64,000 nt of DNA from Winogradskyella aurantia (GCF_002266855.1 NZ_NGJN01000001.1:310001-374000), one strand, 5' to 3'. Positions 1 to 9,553 are shown, counted from the stretch's first letter. Numbers and translations are program-made. Notes: generated by a model from the letters alone, not told the origin.

Positions 1-729
1 CTCTTTCTCGAAGTTTAGTTTACCCGCAACCGAAACGACAGTATCATAACCCGTTGTCATCGTATTTAAAACTTCAATCTCTTCTGTACCACCTCCAAAG
101 AGAACAATATTATGTTGTTTTGATAATTCGGCTACTACCTGTTTCATTTTATCCAAAGGATAAATTTTACTTTTATGTGCAGCAAAAGGCGCAATACCGA
201 TTGTTTTTAGTTTAGCATTTGAAATGAATCTTTTTAATTCTGAATCCAACTCTGCAGGAGGAGGAAAGGTTGGATTAGAAAGGTCAACTTTAAAGCCCAG
301 GTTTTTAAAAACATCGGCATAACGTTGCGGTGTAGTTTTTAGCTGATGAAAGCTACGGCCACAAATCAAAGCTCTTTTTTCGGCACGTGCCTTATCAAGT
401 TGAACTACTTTCTTATCTATTAAAAAAAGCTTTAAGATTTTAGTACGCAGAACATTGTGTAAATCAGCAATAGCGTCAAAATTTAATGCCCTTAACTCTT
501 TGGCGAGTCTAAATAGACCAAAAACACCTTTGTGTTTTTCCTTAAGTTGAGCACCAAAGACAGAAACGCCTTCTATATTTTGAAATATTGGTTTGAACCT
601 CTCACGAGTAACAACCGTAATTTTTACATCTGAATGCTGTTCTAAAAATGCTCGTATCACGGGTACAGACATAGCGACATCACCCATGGCAGAAAACCTT
701 ATGACGAGTATATGTTTAGGTTTCTGCAT
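1..729 (-). CDS. Glycosyltransferase family 9 (heptosyltransferase-like), 3' part cut by window edge
   Basis: The minus-strand frame is open from an ATG at 729 to the window edge (243 codons), so the C-terminus is missing. The N-terminus has the family-9 signature RFSAMGDVAMS at residues 10-20. Later come a nucleotide-sugar region (IGIAPFAAHKSKIYPLDKM) and the LFGGGTEE loop. Family 9 enzymes transfer ADP-heptose or related sugars onto the LPS core at the inner face of the cytoplasmic membrane. The gene lies 28 bp downstream of the DUF4254 gene on the same strand, so the two are probably co-transcribed. The family call is firm; the sugar is not known. Confidence 0.88.
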   Translation of the reverse strand, partial: MQKPKHILVIRFSAMGDVAMSVPVIRAFLEQHSDVKITVVTRERFKPIFQNIEGVSVFGAQLKEKHKGVFGLFRLAKELRALNFDAIADLHNVLRTKILKLFLIDKKVVQLDKARAEKRALICGRSFHQLKTTPQRYADVFKNLGFKVDLSNPTFPPPAELDSELKRFISNAKLKTIGIAPFAAHKSKIYPLDKMKQVVAELSKQHNIVLFGGGTEEIEVLNTMTTGYDTVVSVAGKLNFEKE

Positions 730-757
730 GTACCAAGAGCATAACTAAATTATCTGT

Positions 758-1366
758 TTACTTCTTATCTCTCAATACAGGATTTAGCTCATCGTCGTTG
801 TACATTTTCATTTGCTTGTACACCTTCATGTATTTATCGCCTTTTGAAATATCCTCGAGAAGCCTATCAATAGCTTTACTCAAATCTTCACGCTGTTCTA
901 GAAGTACCTGAAGTTTTTTATCACAGGCTGCTCTGTGGGCATCAGTTGCATCTTCTCTAACAGTCTCAAGGTGCATATGGTATATTTTAAGTGCAAGTAT
1001 AGACAAGCGGTCAATAGCCCAAGCAGGACTCTCAGAATTTACAGTAGCATAAGGCTGAACCTCAACATCCTTAAACTTGTCTAAGAAATAGCTATCAATA
1101 TACTCCACAGTATCTGTTCGGTCTTGGTTGGACGCATCGATTTTTCGTTTTAATTCAAGAGCATCGACAGGGTCAATATTAGGGTCTCTAATAATATCTT
1201 CATAGGCCCATTGCACAGTATCAATCCAACATTTTCTATATAATAAATGTGCAATTAAATCTTCATCTTTATCATATTTGTTCTTAAAAGGCTGGTCTAC
1301 AGTATTAAGAACTTTATACGTTTTAATGACGTCTTGAAATATTTCGTTCGCTTTTTGTGAAAACAT
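758..1366 (-). CDS. DUF4254 domain-containing protein
   Basis: A soluble, charged, mainly helical protein of 202 residues, similar to the DUF4254 family that sits beside LPS-core glycosyltransferase genes in flavobacteria. I chose the ATG at 1366 (MFSQKANEIFQ). The upstream in-frame ATG at 1390 lies inside a TATATTTG promoter box at 1388-1395 and could not be on the transcript. No catalytic motif is evident. The heptosyltransferase-like gene follows after 28 bp, so a role in LPS core or sugar handling is an inference from context only. Confidence 0.8.
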   Translation of the reverse strand: MFSQKANEIFQDVIKTYKVLNTVDQPFKNKYDKDEDLIAHLLYRKCWIDTVQWAYEDIIRDPNIDPVDALELKRKIDASNQDRTDTVEYIDSYFLDKFKDVEVQPYATVNSESPAWAIDRLSILALKIYHMHLETVREDATDAHRAACDKKLQVLLEQREDLSKAIDRLLEDISKGDKYMKVYKQMKMYNDDELNPVLRDKK

Positions 1367-1387
1367 CGTGAATGGTATTATAATGTG

Positions 1388-1395
1388 CAAATATA
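1388..1395 (-). promoter_or_regulatory. Bacteroidota-type -7 box of the DUF4254 gene
   Basis: The minus strand reads TATATTTG, an exact match to the Bacteroidota sigma-A -7 consensus TAnnTTTG, 21 bp before the chosen ATG. No TTG is seen at the expected -33 distance, so this is a half-supported promoter. Confidence 0.45.
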
Positions 1396-1436
1396 GTTTG
1401 AATTATTAACTTAGCCATTGTATAAAATCATCTTGC

Positions 1437-2096
1437 ATGCAGATTCACAACCTTTCTAAAGAGCCTTCGGTACTAAATACTTTCATTTCTGAAATCCGAG
1501 ATGAGACCATTCAAAAAGACAGCATGCGATTCAGGCGTAATATTGAACGAATTGGTGAAATTTTAGGATATGAACTGAGTAAATCCCTGAATTACAAAAA
1601 TCACACTATCAAAACACCTCTTGGCGAATCTAAAACTAAGCTATACCAACAAGATGTGGTCTTGTGTTCTATTTTAAGAGCAGGTGTTCCCCTCCACAAC
1701 GGCCTATTAAATTATTTTGACGCTGCGGAAAACGCTTTTATTTCGGCTTACAGGCATCACAAAGATAACCCCGAAAGTTTTGAGATTATTGTAGAATATC
1801 TAGCTTGCCCAAATTTAAACGACAAAACCTTAATCCTTGCTGACCCCATGTTGGCCACTGGACAGTCTATGGTAGCTACTTTTGAAGCTCTAAAACCTTT
1901 TGGAGTGTCAAAAAGTGTTCATTTGGTAAGCGTCATTGGCGCTCAAAAAGGTGTCGATTTTGTCTCGGAAGCCTTCGGACCAAACACGCATCTGTGGATT
2001 GCAGCAATTGATGAAAAGCTAAATGATAAAGGCTACATTATTCCCGGTCTAGGTGATGCAGGCGATTTGGCTTTTGGCGAAAAACTACAACAATAA
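1437..2096 (+). CDS. upp: Uracil phosphoribosyltransferase
   Basis: Pyrimidine salvage enzyme converting uracil and PRPP to UMP. The protein has 219 residues, within the family range. The PRPP-binding loop LADPMLATGQS lies around residues 134-144, and the conserved uracil-binding tail near IPGLGDAGDLAFG is at the C-terminus. The N-terminal RDETIQKDSMRFRRN region is also typical of Upp. It is divergent from the DUF4254 gene and its last 12 bp overlap the convergent DUF6427 gene. Confidence 0.95.
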   Translation: MQIHNLSKEPSVLNTFISEIRDETIQKDSMRFRRNIERIGEILGYELSKSLNYKNHTIKTPLGESKTKLYQQDVVLCSILRAGVPLHNGLLNYFDAAENAFISAYRHHKDNPESFEIIVEYLACPNLNDKTLILADPMLATGQSMVATFEALKPFGVSKSVHLVSVIGAQKGVDFVSEAFGPNTHLWIAAIDEKLNDKGYIIPGLGDAGDLAFGEKLQQ

Positions 2097-3002
2097 ACTT
2101 ATTAAAGGTGTAACTATAAAAAGCACGATAAATACTTCCTTGAACCAGCGCTCTGTAATAAATTCAATATAATTCGCCATAACAATTGAAAAGGGCGCAA
2201 ACAAGAAAATAAATTCACTCCCATTTTTAACGGGTGCGATTATCGCTACTAAAAGAGCCAACACAGTGGACCAGGCCACTAGAAAGTAGGAGGGTCTTAA
2301 TTTTTTGTTCTTGTTAGGTAAAGTCTTAAAAAAATAAATTAAGGTCCATACTAATGCTGTAAATAATACAGTAAGCTTTAAGACATTTCCCTTACCATTA
2401 TATGCTGTAAAATCCAAGCTAGCATAACGCCCAAAATTAGATGGCTTTATATAAACATCGTAGGTGAAAATATTATAAACCATAAGTAAAATGAAAAGGG
2501 TCGCAACACCTACAAAGGGAGCAATTACATTTTTAGTATCATTTTGTGAATGATAAATCAAGGCAACGATGACCAAAGCAAAAAATAAAATAGCCCAAAA
2601 ATAAAAGAGCGTGGCCAACGCAATCCAAAAACCCGCGTCGAACAATTTCTTTTTAACATCAATATTTGAATGTAAACTTAGCAGCCTCCGCAACGCGAAA
2701 AGAATAAAAGCATTTGCAAGCAACAAGTCACTATTTTTCATCACCTGTGGAAACATAAAAATTAGCAAACCAAACGTCATTATAGCGTAACCATTGCTTT
2801 GGGCGAGCTTATTTTTGGCTATAATAAAACGCAATAAAAAAATAAAAAATACAGATAAGAAAAGCCTTGAAATAGCCTTTAAAGTTGTTCCAAAATCTAC
2901 AAATAAGACTTGATAATTTGTAAATACAAATACCAATACGATAAAAAGACCAACTATAACTAAGTTTATAGGTTTAGATTTACTGAATATGCTTGTAATC
3001 AT
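2085..3002 (-). CDS. DUF6427-like multispanning membrane protein
   Basis: An integral membrane protein of 305 residues with about ten hydrophobic segments spread over its whole length and short, mostly basic loops. It resembles the DUF6427 family, which is found in flavobacteria next to upp and a small DUF6341 protein, the same order as here. No catalytic residues stand out. The 3' end overlaps upp by 12 bp in convergent orientation, and the 5' end is 40 bp from the divergent gene at 3043. Function unknown. Confidence 0.8.
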   Translation of the reverse strand: MITSIFSKSKPINLVIVGLFIVLVFVFTNYQVLFVDFGTTLKAISRLFLSVFFIFLLRFIIAKNKLAQSNGYAIMTFGLLIFMFPQVMKNSDLLLANAFILFALRRLLSLHSNIDVKKKLFDAGFWIALATLFYFWAILFFALVIVALIYHSQNDTKNVIAPFVGVATLFILLMVYNIFTYDVYIKPSNFGRYASLDFTAYNGKGNVLKLTVLFTALVWTLIYFFKTLPNKNKKLRPSYFLVAWSTVLALLVAIIAPVKNGSEFIFLFAPFSIVMANYIEFITERWFKEVFIVLFIVTPLISLLL

Positions 3003-3022
3003 TAAGTCTTTTTGTATTTTTG
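2993..3022 (+). promoter_or_regulatory. Full -33/-7 promoter of the DUF6341 gene
   Basis: TTG at 2993-2995, a 19-bp spacer and TATTTTTG at 3015-3022 match the Bacteroidota TTG/TAnnTTTG promoter. The start codon is at 3043, giving a leader of roughly 15 nt. The same 19-bp spacing recurs at gltX and rnpA in this window. Confidence 0.65.
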
Positions 3023-3042
3023 TTTCGTAAATTTAAAAAGTT

Positions 3043-3270
3043 ATGAAAGATTTCTTTTACGGAATACAAGATTTATTTGTCAATGGATTATTTCTACCAT
3101 TCGACAAGTTAAGAGCATTGGAATTAGAGAGCTGGTTCGCCGCCAATAGTGTGTCTTGGATTTTTATGTTGATTGGTTTTGTCGCTTTTATCTACTGGAT
3201 GATGCAATTGGCTAAATTCAATGCCAATAACGAAGAGGACAAAAGTGTTACCGCACACTCTTATCTATAA
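3043..3270 (+). CDS. DUF6341-like small membrane protein
   Basis: A 75-residue protein with one clear membrane segment (about residues 37-57, SWIFMLIGFVAFIYWMMQL) and a short acidic cytoplasmic tail. It resembles DUF6341, a small flavobacterial family often mislabelled as uracil phosphoribosyltransferase because it lies near upp. It has no PRPP motif, so that name would be wrong. Its last codons overlap the end of the convergent purD gene by 6 bp. Function unknown. Confidence 0.78.
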   Translation: MKDFFYGIQDLFVNGLFLPFDKLRALELESWFAANSVSWIFMLIGFVAFIYWMMQLAKFNANNEEDKSVTAHSYL

Positions 3271-4536
3271 ATCAAAACCTATATCTTTACGATAATACAT
3301 CTTATCAAAACATAATTTATTTATGCTTTGGTAAGATTTTTTTATGGCCTCTTGGTAAGTAGCGCCAAAGGATGTGATTGCTAAGACACGCCCACCTGAT
3401 GTCACTATTTTTCCGTCAACAGATTTGGCACCCGCGTGAAAGACCAAGGAATCGCTAACATCATTGATACCGAAGATTTCCATACCCTTTTCATAGGCCT
3501 CCGGATATCCTCCAGAGACAAGCATAACAGTGGTAGCCGCCCGTTGATCAATTTCTAAATCAATGTCTGACAATGTTCTGTTAGACATCCCTTTAAAAAT
3601 TTCAACTAAATCTGTTTTTAGTCTTGGTAGAACTACTTCCGTCTCAGGATCTCCCATTCTAACATTATATTCTATAACCTTGGGTTCATTGCCAACCTTG
3701 ATTAAACCGATGAATATAAAACCTATATAGGGCAGGTTGTCTTTCTTTAAACCATCAACCGTGGGTTTCACGACTTTGGCCTCAATTTTGTTAAGAAAGT
3801 CTGGTGTTGCAAAAGGTACGGGAGAGACTGCTCCCATACCGCCGGTATTAAGACCTGTATCACCTTCGCCAATGCGCTTGTAATCTTTTGCCGTAGGTAG
3901 TATTTTGTAATTATCGCCATCGGTCAAAACAAAACAACTCAATTCAATACCGTCTAAAAACTCTTCAATAACTACCTTGTTGCTTGCATTACCAAACTTT
4001 GCCTCAACCAACATATGCTTCAATTCTGTCTTAGCCTCATCTAAATTACTTAGAATCAACACGCCTTTGCCTGCTGCTAAACCATCTGCTTTAAGCACAT
4101 ATGGCGGTTTTAAGGACTCTAAAAATTTGTAGCCTTCGTCCAAATTGTGTTTTGTAAAACTTTTATATGCAGCAGTCGGAATTTTATGACGCATCATGAA
4201 CTCTTTAGCAAATTCCTTACTGCCCTCTAGTTGGGCCGCAGCCTTTTGAGGGCCTATAACGTTTACTTTCTTTAATGCTTCGTCGTTTAAGAAAAAATCA
4301 TGGATTCCTTGCACCAAAGGGTCCTCTGGGCCAACAACAACCATATCTATATTTTTTTCAAGCACAGCCTGTTTTATGGCATTAAAATCGGTCACTGCGA
4401 TATTCAAATTGGTTGCAATCTCTTCTGTTCCTGAGTTTCCTGGGGCTACAAATAAACCATTGCACTGCTTGCTTTGTGCAATCTTCCAAGCAAAGGTGTG
4501 TTCTCGTCCTCCAGAACCAAGTACTAAAATGTTCAT
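3265..4536 (-). CDS. purD: Phosphoribosylamine--glycine ligase (GAR synthetase)
   Basis: ATP-grasp enzyme joining phosphoribosylamine and glycine in the second step of purine synthesis. I chose the ATG at 4536 (MNILVLGSGGREH), where the family N-terminus begins, rather than the ATG at 4557, which lies beside the -7 box at 4555-4562. That gives 423 residues, the usual size. Motifs include the N-terminal GSGGREH loop, the ATP-grasp segment KADGLAAGKGV, and GGMGAVSP and NVRMGDPETE near the active site. It is a single-gene unit, divergent from the polysaccharide genes. Confidence 0.95.
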   Translation of the reverse strand: MNILVLGSGGREHTFAWKIAQSKQCNGLFVAPGNSGTEEIATNLNIAVTDFNAIKQAVLEKNIDMVVVGPEDPLVQGIHDFFLNDEALKKVNVIGPQKAAAQLEGSKEFAKEFMMRHKIPTAAYKSFTKHNLDEGYKFLESLKPPYVLKADGLAAGKGVLILSNLDEAKTELKHMLVEAKFGNASNKVVIEEFLDGIELSCFVLTDGDNYKILPTAKDYKRIGEGDTGLNTGGMGAVSPVPFATPDFLNKIEAKVVKPTVDGLKKDNLPYIGFIFIGLIKVGNEPKVIEYNVRMGDPETEVVLPRLKTDLVEIFKGMSNRTLSDIDLEIDQRAATTVMLVSGGYPEAYEKGMEIFGINDVSDSLVFHAGAKSVDGKIVTSGGRVLAITSFGATYQEAIKKSYQSINKLCFDKMYYRKDIGFDL

Positions 4537-4554
4537 GATTATTTTTTCTTTGGG

Positions 4555-4586
4555 CAAAAATAATTGGTTTTAAGATGAAAAAACAA
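4555..4586 (-). promoter_or_regulatory. Promoter of purD
   Basis: On the minus strand TTG (4586-4584) is followed after 21 bp by TATTTTTG (4562-4555), 18 bp before the chosen purD ATG at 4536. The -7 box is an exact TAnnTTTG match and the spacing is slightly longer than the 19 bp seen elsewhere in this window. Confidence 0.5.
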
Positions 4587-4620
4587 TTATTTTACGCAAA
4601 CCTTAAGTCCTTTATACAAC

Positions 4621-5934
4621 TTGCGCTTATTTGATTTTTCTTTGAAACTGAATGGCTTTGCGATAGCTAAAGCTCGGCAGGTTTTTACTGAAATTCAGAA
4701 CGTCCCAGAACATCAATATACAGATTATATTGAACAGCAACGAAAGGCCATTTTGACCTATCATTTAGAACACAACCCGTTTTATAAATCCTACGGTAAA
4801 TCTATTGATGTCAATGACTGGAATACCGTTCCTGTTATTGGCAAAAAGGAGCTCCAACAACCTCTAGAGAACAGATTGTCAAGAGGTTTCACTAGAAAAA
4901 ACGTTTACATTAATAAAACATCTGGAAGTTCAGGTCACCCATTTGTCTTTGCCAAGGATAAGTGGAGTCATGCGCTGACTTGGGCAGAAATTATGAACCG
5001 ATTCTCGTGGTATGGAATTGATTTCAACACCTCTAAACAAGCACGTTTTTATGGGATTCCTCTCGATAAAAAAGGCTATTATAAAGAACGATTTAAAGAT
5101 TTTTTTAGCAACCGATATAGATTCTCCATATTTGACTTAAGCGATACCTCTTTCGAAAGTTCTTTAAAAAAATTTGAATCTATCCCTTTCGAATACATTA
5201 ATGGCTACACGAGTAGTATTGTTCGATTTGCCAAGTTTTTGAATAAAAAAAACCTTTTACTAAAGACAATTTGTCCAAGCCTCAGGCTATGTGTGGCTAC
5301 TGCAGAAATGTTGTTCGATGATGATAAAATTTTACTCCAAAATCAGTTTGGTATTCCAGTTATAAACGAATATGGAGCATCAGAGTTGGGGTTAATTGCT
5401 TTTCAAAACCCAAATGATGAATGGCAAGTGAATAGTGAGACCCTATTTGTAGAAATCTTAGACCATAACAACCATAGGCTTAAAAATGGTCAAGAGGGCA
5501 AAATCGTTGTAACCTCACTTTACAATAAAGCTCATCCTTTTATTAGATATGACCTTGGAGACCTTGGTATCTTGTCTCTGAAAAGCTCTTCTAAAAAGCC
5601 TATTTTAGAGAAATTAACAGGCAGAACAAATGATATTGCTATTTTGCCCAGTGGCAAGGAAGCTGCAGGGTTAACGTTTTACTACATTACAAAAAGTGTT
5701 ATTGAAGACGATGGAAATGTCGGCGAATTTATAATTGAACAGCATACTAAAGAACACTTTAAAGTAAAATATATTAGTAAAGAGGTATTATCAGAAACAA
5801 AACAAAAGGCTATTACAGCGGAGATGAAGCGCTATTTAGAACCAGGAATAACCATTGAGTTTGAACGTTTAGAGTCTCTTAAAAGGACCGAAGCCGGGAA
5901 GTTAAAACAATTTGTCTCGTTAATAAACCAATAG
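4621..5934 (+). CDS. CapK / phenylacetate-CoA-ligase-like adenylate-forming protein
   Basis: An adenylate-forming enzyme of 437 residues, related to the phenylacetate-CoA ligase and CapK proteins found in capsule loci. The nucleotide loop NKTSGSSGHP is near residue 99, NEYGASELG near 252 and RYDLGD near 309. The frame has no ATG near its start. TTG at 4621 gives the expected N-terminus (MRLFDFSLKLNGF) and is the best candidate. It opens a three-gene plus-strand unit with wecB 2 bp and a glycosyltransferase further downstream. It may activate an acyl or amino acid group to decorate the glycan; the substrate is unknown. Confidence 0.82.
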   Translation: MRLFDFSLKLNGFAIAKARQVFTEIQNVPEHQYTDYIEQQRKAILTYHLEHNPFYKSYGKSIDVNDWNTVPVIGKKELQQPLENRLSRGFTRKNVYINKTSGSSGHPFVFAKDKWSHALTWAEIMNRFSWYGIDFNTSKQARFYGIPLDKKGYYKERFKDFFSNRYRFSIFDLSDTSFESSLKKFESIPFEYINGYTSSIVRFAKFLNKKNLLLKTICPSLRLCVATAEMLFDDDKILLQNQFGIPVINEYGASELGLIAFQNPNDEWQVNSETLFVEILDHNNHRLKNGQEGKIVVTSLYNKAHPFIRYDLGDLGILSLKSSSKKPILEKLTGRTNDIAILPSGKEAAGLTFYYITKSVIEDDGNVGEFIIEQHTKEHFKVKYISKEVLSETKQKAITAEMKRYLEPGITIEFERLESLKRTEAGKLKQFVSLINQ

Positions 5935-5936
5935 AA

Positions 5937-7031
5937 ATGACACTAACCATTGTTGCAGGAGCAAGACCTAATTTTATTAAAATCGCACCTATAATAAAAG
6001 CTCTACAAGATAAAAAAAAGACAGGGTTTACCATTGATTTTCGTTTGGTTCATACTGGCCAGCATTACGACAAGAACTTAAGCGATTCATTTTTTGAAGA
6101 GTTAAATATACCTCAACCACATATTAACTTAGATGTAAAGAGTGGTACTCAAGCGCAGCAAACGGCTGCTATTATGATTGCTTTTGAAAAGGAACTGATA
6201 GAAAACCCCTCTGATTTGGTTATGGTTGTTGGGGATGTTACGTCAACTATGGCCTGCACTATTGTAGCTAAAAAAGCTGGAATTGATGTGGCACATGTTG
6301 AAGCGGGCATTAGATCGGGTGATATGAGCATGCCTGAAGAAATTAACAGAATTGTGACAGATAGTTTGAGTGATTATTTTTTTACCACCTCGGCGTATGC
6401 AAACGACAACTTAAAACGTTTAGGCATCCCAGATGAACGAATATTTTTTGTTGGTAACGTGATGATAGACACTTTAACCAACCACATGTCCCATTTTAAA
6501 AAGCCTAGTTTTTTTGACAAACACCACCTCAAAAAAGGTGGTTATTTTGTTATGACGCTCCACAGGCCTAGCAATGTTGACGAAGCACAACAATTAAAAC
6601 GTTTAGTTTCTAAAATAATTAGTCTCTCTAAAGGTTTTCCTGTTGTTTTTCCAGTGCACCCAAGAACCAAAAAGCATTTGCAAGAATTAAACTTAACTTT
6701 TGACAATCTCCATTATGTAGAACCTCAAAGTTATCTGCGTTTCAATTATTTAGTAAAAAATGCATTTGCCGTTATTACTGATTCTGGTGGCATTACAGAG
6801 GAAACTACCGTCATGAATATTCCTTGTATAACCCTGAGGCATAATACCGAAAGACCCGAGACTTGCACTATTGGCACGAATATGTTGGTTGGGGATGATC
6901 CCAAAAAAATTGAAAATGCCTTTAAAATTTTATGGGCCGGAAACTGGAAACAAGGGGAAAAGCCACAACTTTGGGACGGTAAAGCTGCAGAACGTATTGT
7001 AGAGCATCTAACAACCCTCTATTCTCCATAA
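5937..7031 (+). CDS. wecB: UDP-N-acetylglucosamine 2-epimerase (non-hydrolysing)
   Basis: Interconverts UDP-GlcNAc and UDP-ManNAc, supplying ManNAc-type sugar for surface glycans. The protein has 364 residues, the normal length. The N-terminal ARPNFIKIAP substrate loop, HTGQHYD near residue 38, HVEAGIRSGD near 120, and TDSGGITEE near 281 are all present. It is 2 bp after the CapK-like gene and 6 bp before a glycosyltransferase, so these form one operon. No UDP-ManNAc dehydrogenase (wecC) is in the window, so ManNAc itself, not ManNAcA, may be used. Confidence 0.93.
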   Translation: MTLTIVAGARPNFIKIAPIIKALQDKKKTGFTIDFRLVHTGQHYDKNLSDSFFEELNIPQPHINLDVKSGTQAQQTAAIMIAFEKELIENPSDLVMVVGDVTSTMACTIVAKKAGIDVAHVEAGIRSGDMSMPEEINRIVTDSLSDYFFTTSAYANDNLKRLGIPDERIFFVGNVMIDTLTNHMSHFKKPSFFDKHHLKKGGYFVMTLHRPSNVDEAQQLKRLVSKIISLSKGFPVVFPVHPRTKKHLQELNLTFDNLHYVEPQSYLRFNYLVKNAFAVITDSGGITEETTVMNIPCITLRHNTERPETCTIGTNMLVGDDPKKIENAFKILWAGNWKQGEKPQLWDGKAAERIVEHLTTLYSP

Positions 7032-7037
7032 AGAGCA

Positions 7038-8201
7038 ATGAAAGATATTTTTATTATAACGAGCTATTATCCTCCGGAAACTGGTGCTGCTTCTAACAGA
7101 ATCTTTCAATTGGCTGACGGTCTTTGTAAACAAGGATACAACGTAACGGTTGTAACACCCTTGCCTAATTACCCAACTGGAAGAATTTTTAAGGATTATA
7201 AAGGAAAACTCATAAGAACATCAGTTGAAAATAATATAACCGTTCACCGACTATGGATTTACGCAAGCAATTCAAAAAATAAGGTTTTAAGATTATTGGC
7301 AATGCTATCCTATGGAATCAGCCTTTTATCTTTTTATACTTTTAAAAAAATACCCAAAATTGTTATTGTACAATCCCCACCACTGTTGGTGGCATTTACC
7401 AGTGTGTTATTTTTAAACAAAAGAAACCGTAAACTTATTCTAAATGTAAGTGACCTTTGGCCCAAAGCTGGCCTAGACTTGGGTGCGTTTAAAAAAAACT
7501 TTAGTTATAAGGTACTAGAAAAAATTGAACGTTTTAATTATAAAAATGCGCATTTGGTTTTAGGGCAAAGTAAAGAAATATTGAGTCACGTAAAATCCAT
7601 TTTCCCTAACAAGCAAACTTTCTTATATCGAAACTATCCCGAATTCCCAATTCCCGAAATTCCAAAGACAGCAGCACCAGCAAAAAAAATAAAAATCGTC
7701 TATGCTGGCCTTTTAGGTGTTGCTCAGGGTATTTTAAAGTTATGCGAAAATCTGGAATATGACAGGATTGAATTTCACATTTACGGCGCAGGAGCTGAAG
7801 AAAATCAAATAACTCGATTTGTTAAGGAGAATAAAGAGTTACCAGTATATTATCACGGCGAATTTCAACGAAAGGAACTTCATAAAGAACTAATATCATA
7901 CGATTTAGCACTAATCCCATTATTGAATCGCATTTATGGTTCTGTACCCTCAAAGATATTTGAATACGCTATGCTTGGACTTCCCTTGGTTTATTTTGGC
8001 GGTGGTGAAGGAGAGCGAATAATCAAAACCTATCAGCTTGGTTGGGTAGCTCAAGAGGGTAATTATGCAAGTCTAAATTCAGTTTTAAAGTCTATAGAGT
8101 TAAAGGATGTTGGTTATGATGTCAAATCTAAGATTCGATTAACGGCTATTAAGCATTTCAATTTTTCAGAACAGCTTTTGGCGTTAGAGGCTAAAATTTA
8201 A
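7038..8201 (+). CDS. Glycosyltransferase family 4
   Basis: A GT-B glycosyltransferase of 387 residues. The N-terminal acceptor domain starts YYPPETGAASNRIFQ. The C-terminal donor domain has a GLLGVAQG turn near residue 229 and the SVPSKIFEYAMLGLP segment near 300, typical of WbuB-like family 4 enzymes. It is cytoplasmic or membrane-associated and would add one sugar to the lipid-linked repeat unit. It ends the plus-strand polysaccharide operon, and its stop codon overlaps that of the convergent priming enzyme by 4 bp. Donor sugar unknown. Confidence 0.88.
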   Translation: MKDIFIITSYYPPETGAASNRIFQLADGLCKQGYNVTVVTPLPNYPTGRIFKDYKGKLIRTSVENNITVHRLWIYASNSKNKVLRLLAMLSYGISLLSFYTFKKIPKIVIVQSPPLLVAFTSVLFLNKRNRKLILNVSDLWPKAGLDLGAFKKNFSYKVLEKIERFNYKNAHLVLGQSKEILSHVKSIFPNKQTFLYRNYPEFPIPEIPKTAAPAKKIKIVYAGLLGVAQGILKLCENLEYDRIEFHIYGAGAEENQITRFVKENKELPVYYHGEFQRKELHKELISYDLALIPLLNRIYGSVPSKIFEYAMLGLPLVYFGGGEGERIIKTYQLGWVAQEGNYASLNSVLKSIELKDVGYDVKSKIRLTAIKHFNFSEQLLALEAKI

Positions 8202-9553
8202 TATGCCTTATCGTCGCCCTTTACCGCGTTGATAAAAGTTTGAACAATAATTTTTAAATCGAGTAGTAAGGACCAATTTTCAATATAAAAAATATCATAT
8301 TTTACACGTCCAATAATATCCTTATCGCTTTCGACTTCACCTCTGTAGCCACTGGTTTGTGCTAATCCTGTTATCCCGGGTTTAACAAAATGCCTTACCA
8401 TAAATTTGTCTATTCGTTTGGCATACATATTTGTGTGACTGACCATATGAGGTCTAGGACCAACAATTGACATGTCTCCAAACAGAACGTTGAAAAATTG
8501 AGGGAGCTCATCAATACTTGTCTTTCTAATAAACTTACCCACCTTGGTGACACGCTCATCCCTGCGTGTTGCCTGATACAAATGAGCGTCTTCATTTGGC
8601 ATCATTGATCTAAATTTATAGCAGTCAAATTCCTTATAATTAAAACCATTTCTAGATTGCTTGAAAAACACCGGGCCTTTTGACTCCAATTTTATAAGTA
8701 TTGCCAAAATTGGCGTAAGCCATGATAGGATAAATACAATTACCAAACCCGAAAATAAAATATCAAACGACCGTTTAATAAACAAATTCACCGAATCCTC
8801 CAAAGGTATTGTTCGTAAGGTAAGAATAGGTATGTAATCGTAATACTCATAATTCAGTCTTTTAGAGTAAATCTCCTTACTGTCTGGAATAAATTTTAAT
8901 ATTTTGAGATTATTATCCGCGAAATCAACGATTTCAGTAATTTGGGAATTCGATAGTTCTGAAATAGAACAATAAATCTCTTCTATTCTTTCTCTTAAAA
9001 CAAACTCAAAAGCATCGTCCAAAGAGACATCTTTAGTCTTAAACGCAAATGTTTTCCTATGTAGATAACCATATTCTGGGTTTTTATTAAAAAAAGTCTC
9101 AAGTGCTAATGTTTTTTTATTAGATCCAAAAATTACCGTTGTTCTATAATTTCCTCCAAAGGACACCCTATACTTCTGGAGCAAATAATAAATGGTAAAC
9201 TTTATTATGATTATTATTGAAAAACACAATAAGCTATATTTTACAATAGGGCCTGGGTATATTTCAAGCTCGTGGTATAGTCCAGAAAAAGCAAAAACCA
9301 AAAACAAGAAAAATACCCCCTGCTTTAGAGCCAAGGATAGAATACTAACAGGCCGTGTGTACCTGTAGACTTCATAAAAATTACTGTAAACAGACAACAA
9401 AACCCACCCAATTGATATGAAAAGCATAAAGGTGAAAGGATCTTTGTCTTTCAGCAAATAAATAAAGGCTATACCATTAATTATAGATAAATCTATTAAG
9501 TAAGAAATGGGTCTTAAATATCCTGAGTATCTGCCGTGTTTAAATAAACTCAA
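8198..9553 (-). CDS. Polyprenyl-phosphate glycosylphosphotransferase (initiating enzyme, WcaJ-like)
   Basis: Transfers the first sugar phosphate to undecaprenyl phosphate, starting repeat-unit assembly. The 451-residue protein has an N-terminal block of about four membrane helices, a soluble nucleotide-fold middle, and a further helix near 265 leading into the bacterial sugar transferase domain. That domain carries the motifs YKFRSM, RKTSIDELPQ, GPRPH and KPGITGLAQ. No ATG is available, so the start is TTG at 9553, which gives the usual N-terminus. A 178-bp gap upstream with its own -7 box suggests it can be transcribed separately from the ligase gene. Confidence 0.92.
   Translation of the reverse strand: MSLFKHGRYSGYLRPISYLIDLSIINGIAFIYLLKDKDPFTFMLFISIGWVLLSVYSNFYEVYRYTRPVSILSLALKQGVFFLFLVFAFSGLYHELEIYPGPIVKYSLLCFSIIIIIKFTIYYLLQKYRVSFGGNYRTTVIFGSNKKTLALETFFNKNPEYGYLHRKTFAFKTKDVSLDDAFEFVLRERIEEIYCSISELSNSQITEIVDFADNNLKILKFIPDSKEIYSKRLNYEYYDYIPILTLRTIPLEDSVNLFIKRSFDILFSGLVIVFILSWLTPILAILIKLESKGPVFFKQSRNGFNYKEFDCYKFRSMMPNEDAHLYQATRRDERVTKVGKFIRKTSIDELPQFFNVLFGDMSIVGPRPHMVSHTNMYAKRIDKFMVRHFVKPGITGLAQTSGYRGEVESDKDIIGRVKYDIFYIENWSLLLDLKIIVQTFINAVKGDDKAY

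Noticed and set aside
3043-3270. Annotation of the small membrane protein as uracil phosphoribosyltransferase
   Set aside because: It has no PRPP-binding motif; the true upp is at 1437-2096.
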